DNA from: Nesterenkonia ebinurensis
GTDB lineage: Bacteria > Actinomycetota > Actinomycetes > Actinomycetales > Micrococcaceae
Assembly (NCBI RefSeq): GCF_008711175.1
Contig: NZ_VWNF01000011.1
Location: 62,001 to 126,000 of the forward strand
Direction of reading: 5' to 3'
Length of the DNA: 64,000 nt
The notes under the pieces were generated by a model. That model did no database searches and was not told the origin of the DNA. It saw only the letters and a list, made by a program, of their open reading frames with translations. This document shows positions 8,941-18,528 of this stretch, piece by piece (position 1 is the first letter of the stretch; each line of letters starts with the position of its first letter). The position numbers and the translations under genes are program-made.

Positions 8941-10224
8941 CTAGGCGGGGTAGTCCCGCTCGCCGTAGCCGGTGTAGATCTGGCGGGGTCGGCCGATCTT
9001 GGTGGTCCTGTCCCCCATCATCTCTCGCCACTGGGCGATCCAGCCGGGCAGTCGGCCTAGGGCGAAGAGCACGGTGAACATCTTCTCCGGGAAGCCCATG
9101 GCCTTGTAGATCAGGCCGGTGTAGAAGTCCACGTTCGGGTAGAGCTTGCGCTCCACAAAGTAGTCATCCTCCAGGGCTACAGCCTCCAGACGCTGGGCGA
9201 TGTCGAAGAGCTCATCGTCCCCGCCGAGCTTGGCCAGCAGCTCATCGGCCAAGCCCTTGACGATGCGGGCACGCGGGTCGTAGTTCTTGTACACCCGGTG
9301 GCCGAAGCCCATCAGCCGGATGCCGGCTTCCTTGTTCTTGACCTTGGTCATGAACTCCTCAGGCTTCATATCCGAGGCCTGGATCTCGCGCAGCATCTTC
9401 AGCACCGCCTCGTTGGCCCCACCGTGGGCCGGCCCGTAGAGTGCGTTGACCCCGGCAGAGATGGAGGCGAAGAGGTTGGCTTGGGCCGAGCCCACCAGCC
9501 GCACCGTGGAGGTGGAGCAGTTCTGCTCATGGTCAGCGTGCAGGATCAGCAGGATGTCCAGAGCCTTGGCCAGATCCGGGTCCACCTCGTAAGGCTCAGC
9601 GGGCACCCCGAAGCAGCCACGCAGGAAGTTCTCCACCAGGTTCAGGCTGTTGTCCGGGTAGAGCATGGGCTGACCCACGGACTTCTTGTATGCGTAGGCG
9701 GCGATAGTTGGCAGCTTGGCCAGCAGTCGGTAGGTGGAGCGCTCCACATGCTCAGGATCGAACGGATCCAGCGAGTCCGGGTAGTAGGTCGACAGTGCTG
9801 AGACCGCCGAGGAGAGCACCGGCATCGGGTGGGCATCGCGCGGGAACCCGGAGAAGAAGTTCTTCAGCTCCTCATGCAGCAGGGTGTGCCGCCGGGTCAC
9901 GTTGTCGAACTCAGCGAGCTCCTGCGCGGTGGGCAGCTCGCCATAGATCAGCAGGTAGTTGACCTCCAGGAAGCTGGACTTCTCAGCCAACTGCTCGATC
10001 GGGTAGCCGCGGTAGCGGAGGATCCCCTCAGCGCCGTCAATGTAGGTGACCGCCGATTTGGTGTTGGCGGTGTTCATGAAGCCGGGATCGTAGGTGACCG
10101 CACCGGTGGTCTTCAGCAGCGGAGCGATGTTGAGCCCGTCATTGCCTTCAACGGAGTCCTCCACCGGAAGCTCAAGGTCATGGCCCTGGTACTCCAGACG
10201 CGCTGGGGTGGTCTGCTCGCTCAC
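8941..10224 (-). CDS. gltA: Citrate synthase
   Basis: Condenses acetyl-CoA and oxaloacetate to citrate, the entry step of the TCA cycle, in the cytoplasm. At 427 residues it matches type II hexameric bacterial citrate synthases. Catalytic and binding motifs are HADHEQNCST, the catalytic histidine in PAHGGANEA and in GFGHRVYKNYDPRA, and the catalytic aspartate in YPNVDFYTGL. The C-terminus has GRLPGWIAQWREM. A GGAGA ribosome site precedes the GTG start. It follows dapC on the same strand but 68 bases away, with its own likely promoter in the AT-richer spacer. Confidence 0.97.
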   Translation of the reverse strand: MSEQTTPARLEYQGHDLELPVEDSVEGNDGLNIAPLLKTTGAVTYDPGFMNTANTKSAVTYIDGAEGILRYRGYPIEQLAEKSSFLEVNYLLIYGELPTAQELAEFDNVTRRHTLLHEELKNFFSGFPRDAHPMPVLSSAVSALSTYYPDSLDPFDPEHVERSTYRLLAKLPTIAAYAYKKSVGQPMLYPDNSLNLVENFLRGCFGVPAEPYEVDPDLAKALDILLILHADHEQNCSTSTVRLVGSAQANLFASISAGVNALYGPAHGGANEAVLKMLREIQASDMKPEEFMTKVKNKEAGIRLMGFGHRVYKNYDPRARIVKGLADELLAKLGGDDELFDIAQRLEAVALEDDYFVERKLYPNVDFYTGLIYKAMGFPEKMFTVLFALGRLPGWIAQWREMMGDRTTKIGRPRQIYTGYGERDYPA

Positions 10225-10292
10225 TGGCTCTCCTTCACGTTTGAGGACATACGAATGTCACAACACAAGTAAACCTACCTTGTCGGAAGGCT

Positions 10293-11399
10293 CTAAGTTA
10301 AACGCTGTGCTGCCGAGGCTATACGTTCGTCGGTGGCGGTGAGAGCCACCCGGATGTATCCCTCACCGGCCTCGCCGTAGAAGACCCCCGGGCCCACCAG
10401 GATGCCGCGCTCTGCCATCCGCTGCACCAGCTCCCAGGTGCTGGCAGGGTGATCCGAGTCTTCGCGGCACCAGAGGTAGAGCCCCGCCTGGGAGTGCTCC
10501 ACAGCGAACCCAGCAGCCTCCAGAGCTGGTAACAGCTGCGCACGACGCCGCCGGTAGGCCTCCCGCTGCACACCTACGTGGGCATCGTCGCTGACTGCCG
10601 CTGTCAGAGCGGCCTGCACCGGGGCGGGCATGATCATTCCGGCGTGCTTGCGGGTGTTCACCAGGTTGGCGATCAGCTCTTCGCAGCCGGCGGCGAAGGC
10701 GGCCCGGTAGCCGGCCAGGTTGGACTGCTTGGACACCGAATAGACCGCCAGCAAGCCTTGGTGGCTTCCACCGGTGACCTGCGGATCCAAGATGGAGGGC
10801 ACTGCCTCCACGTCCCAGGACAGTTCGGCGTAGCACTCATCGGAGGCCACCACTGCCCCGATGCGGCGGGCGAGCTGGACCATGTCAGCCAGCCGGGCGG
10901 CGTCGTCGACCTTTCCGGTGGGGTTTCCCGGGCTGTTCAGCCAGATCAGCTTCACCCGGCTCAGTGTCTGCTCGTCCAGACCGTGCAGCTCGTCGGCGGC
11001 CAGTGCTTGGGCTCCGGCGATCCGCGCACCCATCTCGTAGGTGGGGTAGGCGATGCGAGGGTAGACCACAATGTCCTGCGGTCCCAGGCCCAGCAGCGTG
11101 GGCAGCCAGGCGACCAGCTCCTTGGAGCCGATGGTGGGCAGGATATTCGCCGGGTCCAGGTCCGGTACTCCGCGGCGTCGGGCGAACCAGGCGGCGATCG
11201 CCTCGCGAAGCTGCACGGCTCCATGGGTGGTGGGGTATCCGGGCGCGTCTGCGGCATTGGCCAGGGAGTTCTGGATGATCTCCGGGGTGGGGTCAACGGG
11301 TGTGCCGATGGAGAGGTTGACCACGCCATGCGGGTGCTCGGCGGCCAGCTGGCGGTACGGGGCCATCGCCTCCCAGGGGTACTCGGGCAGATTCAACAC
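10293..11399 (-). CDS. dapC: Succinyldiaminopimelate transaminase
   Basis: Pyridoxal-phosphate class I/II aminotransferase that forms N-succinyl-LL-diaminopimelate from the DapD-derived keto compound, in lysine and cell-wall synthesis. The start LPEYPWEAMAPYR and VNLSIGTPVDPTPEIIQ are characteristic of actinobacterial DapC. The cofactor lysine is in SVSKQSNLAGYR (about residue 226), and WLNSPGNPTGKV carries the conserved Asn-Pro-Gly. An AGGAGA ribosome site lies six bases before the GTG start. The length of 368 residues is normal. dapD is 5 kb away on the opposite strand; the fdxA gene just upstream is its usual actinobacterial neighbour. Confidence 0.94.
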   Translation of the reverse strand: MLNLPEYPWEAMAPYRQLAAEHPHGVVNLSIGTPVDPTPEIIQNSLANAADAPGYPTTHGAVQLREAIAAWFARRRGVPDLDPANILPTIGSKELVAWLPTLLGLGPQDIVVYPRIAYPTYEMGARIAGAQALAADELHGLDEQTLSRVKLIWLNSPGNPTGKVDDAARLADMVQLARRIGAVVASDECYAELSWDVEAVPSILDPQVTGGSHQGLLAVYSVSKQSNLAGYRAAFAAGCEELIANLVNTRKHAGMIMPAPVQAALTAAVSDDAHVGVQREAYRRRRAQLLPALEAAGFAVEHSQAGLYLWCREDSDHPASTWELVQRMAERGILVGPGVFYGEAGEGYIRVALTATDERIASAAQRLT

Positions 11400-11441
11400 C
11401 TAAGCTCTCCTCCCACCCATCGCTCAACTCCCACCCACCGA

Positions 11442-11515
11442 CGTTGAGTGCATGATCTGTGCAGTATTTCTGCCCGGTTTCCGTCCAAACTAGTGCACAA
11501 AACATACACTCAGCG
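11442..11515. repeat. Divergent fourth copy of the hairpin repeat (inverted)
   Basis: A 74-bp imperfect palindrome between fdxA and dapC. Arms 11442-11466 and 11491-11515 pair at about 20 of 25 positions. The minus-strand core (about GGACGGAAACCGGGCAGAAA) resembles the core GGACCCGAAACAGGGCAAAA of copies 2 and 3, while the stem sequence is unrelated. It begins 28 bases past the fdxA stop. I infer the same element class with a replaced stem. Confidence 0.6.
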
Positions 11516-11543
11516 AGATGAGGGATTGCGCGGCGGGCTAATG

Positions 11544-11867
11544 TTAGTCATGCTCTTGAGGCGGCAGGGCCTGGATGACCTCATGGTCCTTAGGGATCAG
11601 GCCGAGTTTGGCGGCCCCGCCGGGCGAGCCGATGTCGTCGAAGAACTCCACATTGGCCCGGTAGTACTCGCTCCATTCCTCGGGCAGATCGTCCTCGTAG
11701 TAGATGGCCTCCACGGGGCAGACCGGCTCACAGGCGCCGCAGTCCACGCATTCGTCCGGGTGGATGTAGAGGGCGCGCTCGCCCTCGTAGATGCAGTCCA
11801 CAGGGCATTCGTCGATGCAGGCCTTATCCTTGAGGTCCACACAGGGCAGTGCGATCACGTAGGTCAT
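11544..11867 (-). CDS. fdxA: Seven-iron (3Fe-4S / 4Fe-4S) ferredoxin
   Basis: Small cytoplasmic electron carrier of 107 residues. Cysteines at 9, 17, 21 and 25 follow the FdxA pattern for the first cluster region, and CVDCGACEPVCP supplies the second. The acidic C-terminal tail is typical of actinobacterial 7Fe ferredoxins. It lies between typA-side genes and dapC, a conserved actinobacterial arrangement. No strong ribosome site is visible before the ATG, and it may be carried on the transcript from the upstream membrane-protein gene, 8 bases away. Confidence 0.96.
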   Translation of the reverse strand: MTYVIALPCVDLKDKACIDECPVDCIYEGERALYIHPDECVDCGACEPVCPVEAIYYEDDLPEEWSEYYRANVEFFDDIGSPGGAAKLGLIPKDHEVIQALPPQEHD

Positions 11868-11875
11868 AGTGGGAC

Positions 11876-12445
11876 TCAGTCTACCGGCCCGGCGGCCGGT
11901 GGTTTACGAGACGAGCGTGCGGCGTCGGCCACAAGAACCCATTTGACTATCAGCATCCCGATAATGGTGGTCACTGCGCAGCCCAGCCACCAGACCAGCG
12001 AGGCGATCACCGGTCCAGGCAAGGTTTCGAAAGCCACCGGGGAGTAGGGCACCACCAGCTGGTCGGGGCCGGGCCACAGGTAGGCGATGGTGGCCACGGT
12101 GAAGGTCGCGGTGCCCATCAGGGTCGGCTCGGCCAGAGAACGTGAGGTGGTGCCGACCCAGACCAGGCCCAGCAGCAGGATCAGCAGCCCCAGCGCAGCG
12201 CCCCAGGGGATGACCAAGCCGGAGTCCACTTCACCGATCATCCAGATACTGCCGTGCAGCAGAGTGCCCAGAATTCCCAGGACGACGCCGCAGAACAGGC
12301 TGATCCCCAGTATCACCGCACGTGGCAGCATGGGTCCTTCGGGGCGTGGCCGCTGCTGCTGGACGCCGTGCAGGGAGGCGGGGTTGGGATCGCCTGCCGG
12401 AAGAGGCTGCTGGTGGGCCTGGTGGGAGGACTGCTGGGAGGTCAT
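11876..12445 (-). CDS. Four-helix membrane protein of unknown function (DUF6113-like)
   Basis: A 189-residue protein with a Gln/Pro-rich soluble N-terminus (~40 residues) and four hydrophobic segments at about 42-67, 78-100, 108-128 and 148-175. The layout and the typA-fdxA position match small actinobacterial proteins grouped as DUF6113; I am not certain of the assignment. The start lies 2 bases past the typA stop, so it is very likely co-transcribed with typA and fdxA. No catalytic motif is visible. Confidence 0.75.
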   Translation of the reverse strand: MTSQQSSHQAHQQPLPAGDPNPASLHGVQQQRPRPEGPMLPRAVILGISLFCGVVLGILGTLLHGSIWMIGEVDSGLVIPWGAALGLLILLLGLVWVGTTSRSLAEPTLMGTATFTVATIAYLWPGPDQLVVPYSPVAFETLPGPVIASLVWWLGCAVTTIIGMLIVKWVLVADAARSSRKPPAAGPVD

Positions 12446-12447
12446 GC

Positions 12448-14370
12448 TCAGACGGCTGCAGCCTGCTTCTTGCGGCGGGAAGCCTTCATCCGCTCGGAGG
12501 AGTCCAGGATGACCTTGCGGATACGGATGGCCTCAGGGGTGACCTCTACGCATTCGTCGTCATTGGCGAACTCCAGGGATTCCTCCAGAGTCAGCTTCAT
12601 GGGCGGGGTGAGTCCCTCGAAGCTGTCGGCGGAGGCGGCCCGCATATTGGTGAGCTTCTTCTCCTTGGTGATGTTGACTTCCATGTCCTCGTTGCGAGAG
12701 TTGATGCCGACCACCTGGCCCTCGTAGACCTCGCTGGTGGCCTCTACGAAGAAGGTGCCGCGCTCCTGGAGGTTGATCATGGCGAAGGGGGTGGCCGCTC
12801 CGGCCCGGTCGGCCACCAGGGAGCCGGAAGCCCGGTATGCGATCTCGCCCTTCCATGGTTCGTAGCCGGCGGCGTAGCTTGAGGCGATGCCAGCGCCGCG
12901 GGTGATGGTCAGGAAGGTGGTGCGGAACCCGATGAGGCCACGGGCCGGGACGCTGAACTCCATCCGGATCCAGCCGGAGCCGGAGTTGGACATGGTGGTC
13001 ATGGTGCCCTTGCGGGCGGCCAGCAGCTGGGTGATCGCGCCCATGTACTCCTCGGGGGCATCGATGGTCATAGCTTCCATGGGCTCGTGCAGCACACCGT
13101 CGATCTCCTTGGTGACCACCTGGGGCTTGCCTACGGTGAGCTCGAAGCCTTCGCGGCGCATCTGCTCCACCAGGATGGCCAGGGCGAGTTCGCCGCGGCC
13201 CTGAACCTCCCACATATCAGGGCGCTCAGTGGGCAGCACCCGGATGGAGACGTTGCCCACCAGCTCTGCGTCCAGCCGGTCCTTGACCTGGCGAGCGGTG
13301 ACCTTAGCACCCTTGACCCGACCAGCCATGGGTGAGGTGTTGATGCCGATGGTCATGGAGATGGCGGGGTCGTCCACCACGATGTTCGGCAGCGGCTTAG
13401 GTGTATCCAGGTCGGTGAGGGTCTCACCGATCATGATGTCGGAGATCCCGGCCACAGCCACGATATCGCCGGGGCCGGCGGATTCGGCGGCAACCCGTTC
13501 CAGACCCTTGGTGGCCAGCAGCTCGGTGATCTTCACGGTCTTCACCGATCCGTCCTTGCGGGCCCAGGCCACCTGCTGGTTCTTGCGCAGAGTGCCGTTG
13601 AATACGCGCAGCAGCGCCAGTCGGCCCAGGAAGGGGGAAGCGTCCAGGTTGGTGACGTGGGCCTGGAGGACCTCGGCGTCGTCGTAAGTGGGGGCAGGCA
13701 CATGCGCCAGGATGGTCTCGAAGAGTGGTTCGAGGTCCTCATTCTCCGGCAGGCCGCCGTCTGCGGGCTGCTCCGCTGAGGCGCGGCCGGTCTTGCCTGA
13801 GGCATAGACGATAGGCAGGTCAAGCACCGCGTCCACGTCCAGCTCCGGGTTCTCCTCGGCCACATCGGAGGCCAGACCCAGCAGCAGGTCCATGGTGTCG
13901 GAGACCACCCCGTCGATGCGGGCATCGGGCCGGTCGGTCTTGTTCACCACCAGGATCACCGGCAGGGAGGCTTGGAGTGCCTTCCGCAGCACGAACCGGG
14001 TCTGCGGCAGGGGGCCTTCGGAGGCGTCCACCAACAGCACCACGCCGTCGACCATGGAGAGGCCGCGCTCCACCTCGCCGCCGAAGTCGGCGTGGCCAGG
14101 GGTGTCGATGATGTTCATGGTGACCGCCTCAGCCTCAGCGATCCGCGAGGCGGCCGGCCCGTTGTAGAACACGGTGGTGTTCTTGGCCAGGATGGTGATG
14201 CCCTTCTCCTTCTCCAGGTCGCCGGAGTCCATCACCCGGTCCTCAAGGTCGCCGTGGCCGCCGACTGCTTTGGTCTGGCGGAGCATGGCATCGACCAGTG
14301 TGGTCTTGCCGTGGTCGACGTGGGCGACGATCGCGACGTTACGCAGATCATTGCGTGACACAGTGCTCAT
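12448..14370 (-). CDS. typA: Ribosome-associated GTPase TypA/BipA
   Basis: Translational GTPase that binds the 70S ribosome and supports growth under stress and large-subunit assembly. The N-terminal G domain shows [16 protein letters not shown] (P-loop, residues 14-29), [11 protein letters not shown] (switch I), [12 protein letters not shown] (switch II) and [10 protein letters not shown] (NKxD). EF-G-like domains II, III and V and the BipA-specific C-terminal domain follow (GNRGDTL-type motifs are absent, as expected). The 640-residue length is standard. A membrane-protein gene and fdxA follow on the same strand. A TAGATT hexamer at 14392-14397 (minus) may be its -10 box, giving a leader of about 15 bases. 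Confidence 0.96.
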   Translation of the reverse strand: MSTVSRNDLRNVAIVAHVDHGKTTLVDAMLRQTKAVGGHGDLEDRVMDSGDLEKEKGITILAKNTTVFYNGPAASRIAEAEAVTMNIIDTPGHADFGGEVERGLSMVDGVVLLVDASEGPLPQTRFVLRKALQASLPVILVVNKTDRPDARIDGVVSDTMDLLLGLASDVAEENPELDVDAVLDLPIVYASGKTGRASAEQPADGGLPENEDLEPLFETILAHVPAPTYDDAEVLQAHVTNLDASPFLGRLALLRVFNGTLRKNQQVAWARKDGSVKTVKITELLATKGLERVAAESAGPGDIVAVAGISDIMIGETLTDLDTPKPLPNIVVDDPAISMTIGINTSPMAGRVKGAKVTARQVKDRLDAELVGNVSIRVLPTERPDMWEVQGRGELALAILVEQMRREGFELTVGKPQVVTKEIDGVLHEPMEAMTIDAPEEYMGAITQLLAARKGTMTTMSNSGSGWIRMEFSVPARGLIGFRTTFLTITRGAGIASSYAAGYEPWKGEIAYRASGSLVADRAGAATPFAMINLQERGTFFVEATSEVYEGQVVGINSRNEDMEVNITKEKKLTNMRAASADSFEGLTPPMKLTLEESLEFANDDECVEVTPEAIRIRKVILDSSERMKASRRKKQAAAV

Positions 14371-14488
14371 GGGTGAAGAAGGGCCTTCCGGAATCTAGGG
14401 TCGCTGAGCGCAGACACAACATGCTCAACCCCACTAGTGTACGCGGTGCGCCGGATACCATGGCGCCACACCGTCGATCAACAAAAGC

Positions 14489-14517
14489 TTGATAGAAGCT
14501 TAACAGCTCGGTAGCGT
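14489..14517 (+). promoter_or_regulatory. Promoter of the FtsX-type gene
   Basis: TTGATA (14489-14494) and TAGCGT (14512-14517) are spaced by 17 bases and lie eight bases before the ATG at 14526, so the message would be leaderless or nearly so. Two AAGCTT boxes, at 14485-14490 and 14496-14501, flank and overlap the -35 hexamer and could be an operator. Confidence 0.5.
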
Positions 14518-14525
14518 GGCCCGGG

Positions 14526-17414
14526 ATGCTTTCCCGCTACGCAAACCGTGTGACCCGCACCTTCGCAGCACTGCTGACTTGCCTGCTGCTGGGCGTCACC
14601 ATGATCGCTGCCTCACAGATCACTGAACAGACCGGTGCTGCGGTGCAGACTACAGTCAGTGAGAACTGGCGAGGCCACTATGACCTACTGGTAACCCCAC
14701 AAGGTGGTCTCACCGACTCTGCCGAGGAGACCGGCGGTCTCATCGAGCAGAATTTCGCCAGCCTCACTGGCGAAGCGCATATCACCGAGTACGAACTCGA
14801 CTCGATCGCAACCATGCCTGAGGTTGAGGTAGCCGCACCGCTGGCATTCATCGGACAGTTCGCAAGTCCTGCTCTGGAAGCACCCGTAGGCGCGATGGTC
14901 GAGGAATGGGATGAGAACGGGTTCTTCGACGATGCCCGAGCATTCAAGGGTGCTGTCTCCATCATGTATGACGATGGGATGCAGCTGCGCCATCTGCAGT
15001 CCAGCCCCTCCGAGAGCCTTTTCCTCACCGGCCTGGACAATGTCACCATTCCTGAGTGGGATCCTGAGGCTGGAGAGACAACCTACTCGTCCGAGGATGT
15101 TCCTTCCCTCAAAATCTTCGACGTCGTGGAAAGTATCCGCTGCGAATGCGACACCTGGCGCGACGCCGGCAACGCAGAGAACCAAGACCCCGATCAACCA
15201 GCGGTGCTGTATGACACCTTCGAGGTGGTGCCTGAGCTCTACAGCAGCATGGTTGCTGTAGACCCCCAGTCCGAACGGGAGCTCATAGGTGAGGCGGGCG
15301 GATTCCTCGACACTTTGATCGAGTTCGAAGAGGCCCAGCGCAGCACTGGCGAAGAACCCTGCGAAGGGGATCCGCTCGCTGAACGACCCCCAGGGGAGTG
15401 CCTGGCCGATCTGGTCGATCGTGAGCGCTACCCGCATATCCATGAGCGGGTCTTCTCAGGCAATAGCGAGCTCATCTGGGACGACGCTGATACTGATTTC
15501 GAGGCAATTGACTGGGAGGACCTAGACTTCGATGAAGACGGTCTGCCTATCGGCGTGGACGGCGTTGAGCATGTGCAGGCCGGCCCGATAATTCCTATCG
15601 TCTATTCGGAGACCGAATACCCTGAGCTGATCGCCGAAGCTGCGTTCCCTGAGATGGCGGTATTCGAGGGCCTTGATCTGGATGCTGCCAGTGAGTACGA
15701 GAACTACGGGGAGATCGTCTACGAGGACCCACCGGCAGATGCAGAAGTCCATACGGTCAACATCACTGAGAACCTTGTGCCTTTCATCCCGCAGCTCAAT
15801 GTCGGTTTCGCCTTGGAGGGCACTGAGGAACCCACCCGATTCGCTGAGGCTGAGACCGCCCAGGTCACTCCTGACTGGATGCCGGGACGAATCCAGCGCA
15901 GTGAGGCCGAGGGCGAGAAGCTGGAAGATGCGCCGGAGAACGTCGAGGCCGCTCTGGTCAATGAGCCTCAGGGCTTCCACGTCCTCGATGCAGAGCGCAC
16001 CTCCCGCGAGCAGCGGTACCGGCCCTGGTACCGGAACCTGGACTTTGACGCTCGCCCTCCGAATGGAACTCTCTTAGTGCCAGTGGACAGTTACACTCCA
16101 GGCGAGGTCATCGACGTTGACTCCGCTTCCTACGTTCCTCTGGGCCTGTACGCACCAGCCGAGTCAACAATCGTGCAGCCCGGTGAGCACGAAGGCGGTA
16201 ACCTCCCACCATCGTTCAGCGGCCGCGGAGCGCTGCTGAACTCCCCTGGCGTCATTACGACCCTGGATGCCTATCATTCGTACCGTGAGGAGCTGCGGGT
16301 TGATGTTGTCCGAGTGCGCGTGGCCGGTGTGGAGGAATACTCCCCTGAGAACCTCAACCGCATCGGCGAGGTTGCCTCCCACATCGAGGATCTCGGCTTA
16401 GAGGTCCGCGTGGTCGCCGGCTCCAGCCTGGCCCCGGTAGGCGTCTACCTTCCTGAGTTCTTCGAAGACCGCACTGACCTCGGTTGGACGGTGGAGGAAT
16501 GGACATCGCTCGGTGCGGCTGTCCAGGTCGAAGATGCGCAGCTGACTGCCTCATGGCTGCTGCTGACAGTTGCTCTTGCCGGAGTCGCGACTCTGGCCTG
16601 CGCGGTTCAGCTGGCAGGAATAAGAACGCGACGAAAAGAGGCCGCCCTGCTCACTTCACTGGGCTGGCCCCGCACCCGTGTCCGCCGTTGGTTCCTCAGT
16701 GAGGACCTCCCTCTGGCAATCATGACTACCGCTGCCGCGACTCTCGCTATCCTGCTCTCCACATCCATCCTCCCCAGGGTCGCAGCAGCATCGGCAGCTG
16801 CTGCCCTTCTGGTCACGATCCTTGTCACCGCCATAGGCGCCGCATCTGCGAAAACTCAGCCAGGACGCAGCAGGAATGTCTCAAGCTCAGGCGCTGCTGC
16901 CCGTACTCCCTCGGGAATCGGCCGTCGGCTGGCCTTGGCCTCGCCGCTGGCAATGACACTGAGCGCCTTGTCTCTACTGGTACTGGTCTCAACAGCTTCC
17001 GCGTTTGTGGTTGTCATACTCACCTCTCGGACGCAGGCCGGTGTGACTCGTATCGCGAACCTGGTCAATGCCGAAGTGCTGTTGCCGCAGACTGTTCTGG
17101 CCGCAGGTGCGGTCACTGCAGGAGTCCTAATGTTCGGGATGGGGATCAGGCAGTCTCTGCGGCAGGCCGGGCGGCAGCATGTGATGCTTCGCGCGGTTGG
17201 CTGGTCACGCCACGACCTCGGGACGTGCCTCCGAACTCAATTGCTTACCTCGCTACTTCCCGGAGTGGCATTATCACTGCTGTTCGGGCTTGCCGCCTTG
17301 GCCGCGATGGATGTCACCGCGGTAGGCCCGGTCAGTCTAGTGATCCTGGGCGTACCTCTCATTGCGATCGCCGTGGCCCTGTCCTGGGCGGCGAGGCACA
17401 TCCGCAGTGTGTGA
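14526..17414 (+). CDS. Large FtsX-type permease with long acidic ectodomain, no ATPase partner nearby
   Basis: A 962-residue membrane protein. One N-terminal helix (about residues 12-32) is followed by ~640 residues predicted outside the cell and very rich in Asp and Glu. The C-terminal third has about seven helices in two FtsX-like blocks. Each block has the cytoplasmic loop typical of FtsX/MacB permeases: RRKEAALLTSLGWPRTRVRR near residue 702 and HVMLRAVGWSRHDLGTCLR near residue 885. Such permeases normally pair with an ABC ATPase in the same operon, but none is encoded beside it; the next gene converges. It may use an ATPase encoded elsewhere, or be a non-transporting mechanotransmission protein. 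Codon use is slightly less GC-biased than its neighbours. Confidence 0.75.
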   Translation: MLSRYANRVTRTFAALLTCLLLGVTMIAASQITEQTGAAVQTTVSENWRGHYDLLVTPQGGLTDSAEETGGLIEQNFASLTGEAHITEYELDSIATMPEVEVAAPLAFIGQFASPALEAPVGAMVEEWDENGFFDDARAFKGAVSIMYDDGMQLRHLQSSPSESLFLTGLDNVTIPEWDPEAGETTYSSEDVPSLKIFDVVESIRCECDTWRDAGNAENQDPDQPAVLYDTFEVVPELYSSMVAVDPQSERELIGEAGGFLDTLIEFEEAQRSTGEEPCEGDPLAERPPGECLADLVDRERYPHIHERVFSGNSELIWDDADTDFEAIDWEDLDFDEDGLPIGVDGVEHVQAGPIIPIVYSETEYPELIAEAAFPEMAVFEGLDLDAASEYENYGEIVYEDPPADAEVHTVNITENLVPFIPQLNVGFALEGTEEPTRFAEAETAQVTPDWMPGRIQRSEAEGEKLEDAPENVEAALVNEPQGFHVLDAERTSREQRYRPWYRNLDFDARPPNGTLLVPVDSYTPGEVIDVDSASYVPLGLYAPAESTIVQPGEHEGGNLPPSFSGRGALLNSPGVITTLDAYHSYREELRVDVVRVRVAGVEEYSPENLNRIGEVASHIEDLGLEVRVVAGSSLAPVGVYLPEFFEDRTDLGWTVEEWTSLGAAVQVEDAQLTASWLLLTVALAGVATLACAVQLAGIRTRRKEAALLTSLGWPRTRVRRWFLSEDLPLAIMTTAAATLAILLSTSILPRVAAASAAAALLVTILVTAIGAASAKTQPGRSRNVSSSGAAARTPSGIGRRLALASPLAMTLSALSLLVLVSTASAFVVVILTSRTQAGVTRIANLVNAEVLLPQTVLAAGAVTAGVLMFGMGIRQSLRQAGRQHVMLRAVGWSRHDLGTCLRTQLLTSLLPGVALSLLFGLAALAAMDVTAVGPVSLVILGVPLIAIAVALSWAARHIRSV

Positions 17415-17447
17415 TCTGGCTCGACTCACTCTCCGCGGACTCAAAAC

Positions 17448-18503
17448 TCAGTCACTCTGGAAGATGATGTATCCGGCCTCCCAGCTGAGCAGGTAGTGCT
17501 CTTCCCCAACGGAGTCCAGGCGCAGTCCCTCTGTGCCGATCTGGGCAACCACTTCTTCGGGCACCTCCAGCTCGGTATCGGTACCCGGCAGCGGTTCAAC
17601 CTCCTGAGGTTCGCCAGCCTCGGTGGTGGCGATATCCACCCGGCTGAGCTGGTGCCGAGTCTCCGGGGAATGACCGTGGTGGATGAGGAACTCCGTCTCA
17701 CCGACCTGCCCGGCGTTCAGGTTGAGCACCTGGGGCCAGGCACCGGTCTCCTCGGGGTGCTCGGAGAGGAACTGGGAGGTGTCGATCCCACCGTCGAGCC
17801 GGAGGCAGTCCGTCTCGTGGCCCTCAGCCCTGTCAATGATCACCACATCAGTGTTCCCGTGATAGGTAGGGGTTTGCAGAATGATATGGGTCCCGGCAGC
17901 CCCGATGCCGTAGAGCACCCGGCGGCGGGCATCGTCAGCCAGGTCGTGGTCCCGGGTGGGATGGACGGTCTCGGCGGTGAAGCTGATTTCAGCAGTGTCC
18001 GGGTCCAGCACTGAGACCCGGTCGGTGCCCGACCACATCTCATCATGGTGGCCGATGATTAGCTCCTCGCCGAAAACAGCAGCTGAGAACTCCCGGGCAG
18101 TGGGCACTGGTCCGCGGTAGGCACCGAGGACCGGCACTGCACTTATGTCCTCTGCCACAGCCTCGGCGGCGGTCTCTAACGCCTCAGTCTGGTCGGAGCT
18201 CTGCTCAGCCACATAGGCCAGATGCTCCTGCCAAGAGTGGAAGGGCTGCTCGGCCTGACTCGGCTCACCGATGTGGACGTACTCCCCGCAAGTCAGGCCC
18301 AGGGCATCAATGATTCCCCACTCGCGGTGCATGTTGTAGACCACCGAGAGTGTGACGAAACCACCCACCGCAACCGTTGCAGTGATCGCGATGGTGCGCC
18401 GCCGCCACTTGCGGTAGTTCTCCCGCTTCTTCTGCTGCCACTGTTCGTCACGACCGCGGCTGTAGAAGGCAATGAGGTCGGAGGGGGGCTGCTCGGAAGT
18501 CAC
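17448..18503 (-). CDS. Single-pass membrane protein with extracellular repeat-like domain, function unknown
   Basis: A 351-residue protein with a basic N-terminus (KKRENYRKWRRR), one membrane segment (about residues 36-58) and an acidic exterior. The exterior has repeated hydrophobic strands (VSVLDPDTAEISF, HIILQTPTYHGNTDVVIID, LSRVDIATTEAG) suggestive of a beta-propeller-like fold; this is inference from pattern only. The start is GTG with no ribosome site. A TAGAAT -10 hexamer lies exactly six bases upstream, supporting a leaderless GTG start. It converges on the FtsX-type gene with 33 bases between them, so the two are not co-transcribed. Confidence 0.65.
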   Translation of the reverse strand: MTSEQPPSDLIAFYSRGRDEQWQQKKRENYRKWRRRTIAITATVAVGGFVTLSVVYNMHREWGIIDALGLTCGEYVHIGEPSQAEQPFHSWQEHLAYVAEQSSDQTEALETAAEAVAEDISAVPVLGAYRGPVPTAREFSAAVFGEELIIGHHDEMWSGTDRVSVLDPDTAEISFTAETVHPTRDHDLADDARRRVLYGIGAAGTHIILQTPTYHGNTDVVIIDRAEGHETDCLRLDGGIDTSQFLSEHPEETGAWPQVLNLNAGQVGETEFLIHHGHSPETRHQLSRVDIATTEAGEPQEVEPLPGTDTELEVPEEVVAQIGTEGLRLDSVGEEHYLLSWEAGYIIFQSD

Positions 18504-18509
18504 CTGCGG

Positions 18510-18515
18510 ATTCTA
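18510..18515 (-). promoter_or_regulatory. -10 box of the 17448-18503 gene (leaderless)
   Basis: TAGAAT on the minus strand, six bases before the GTG at 18503. The short spacer to the ABC operon end (18529) leaves little room for other signals. Confidence 0.5.
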
Positions 18516-18528
18516 CTGGTAAGGCGGG

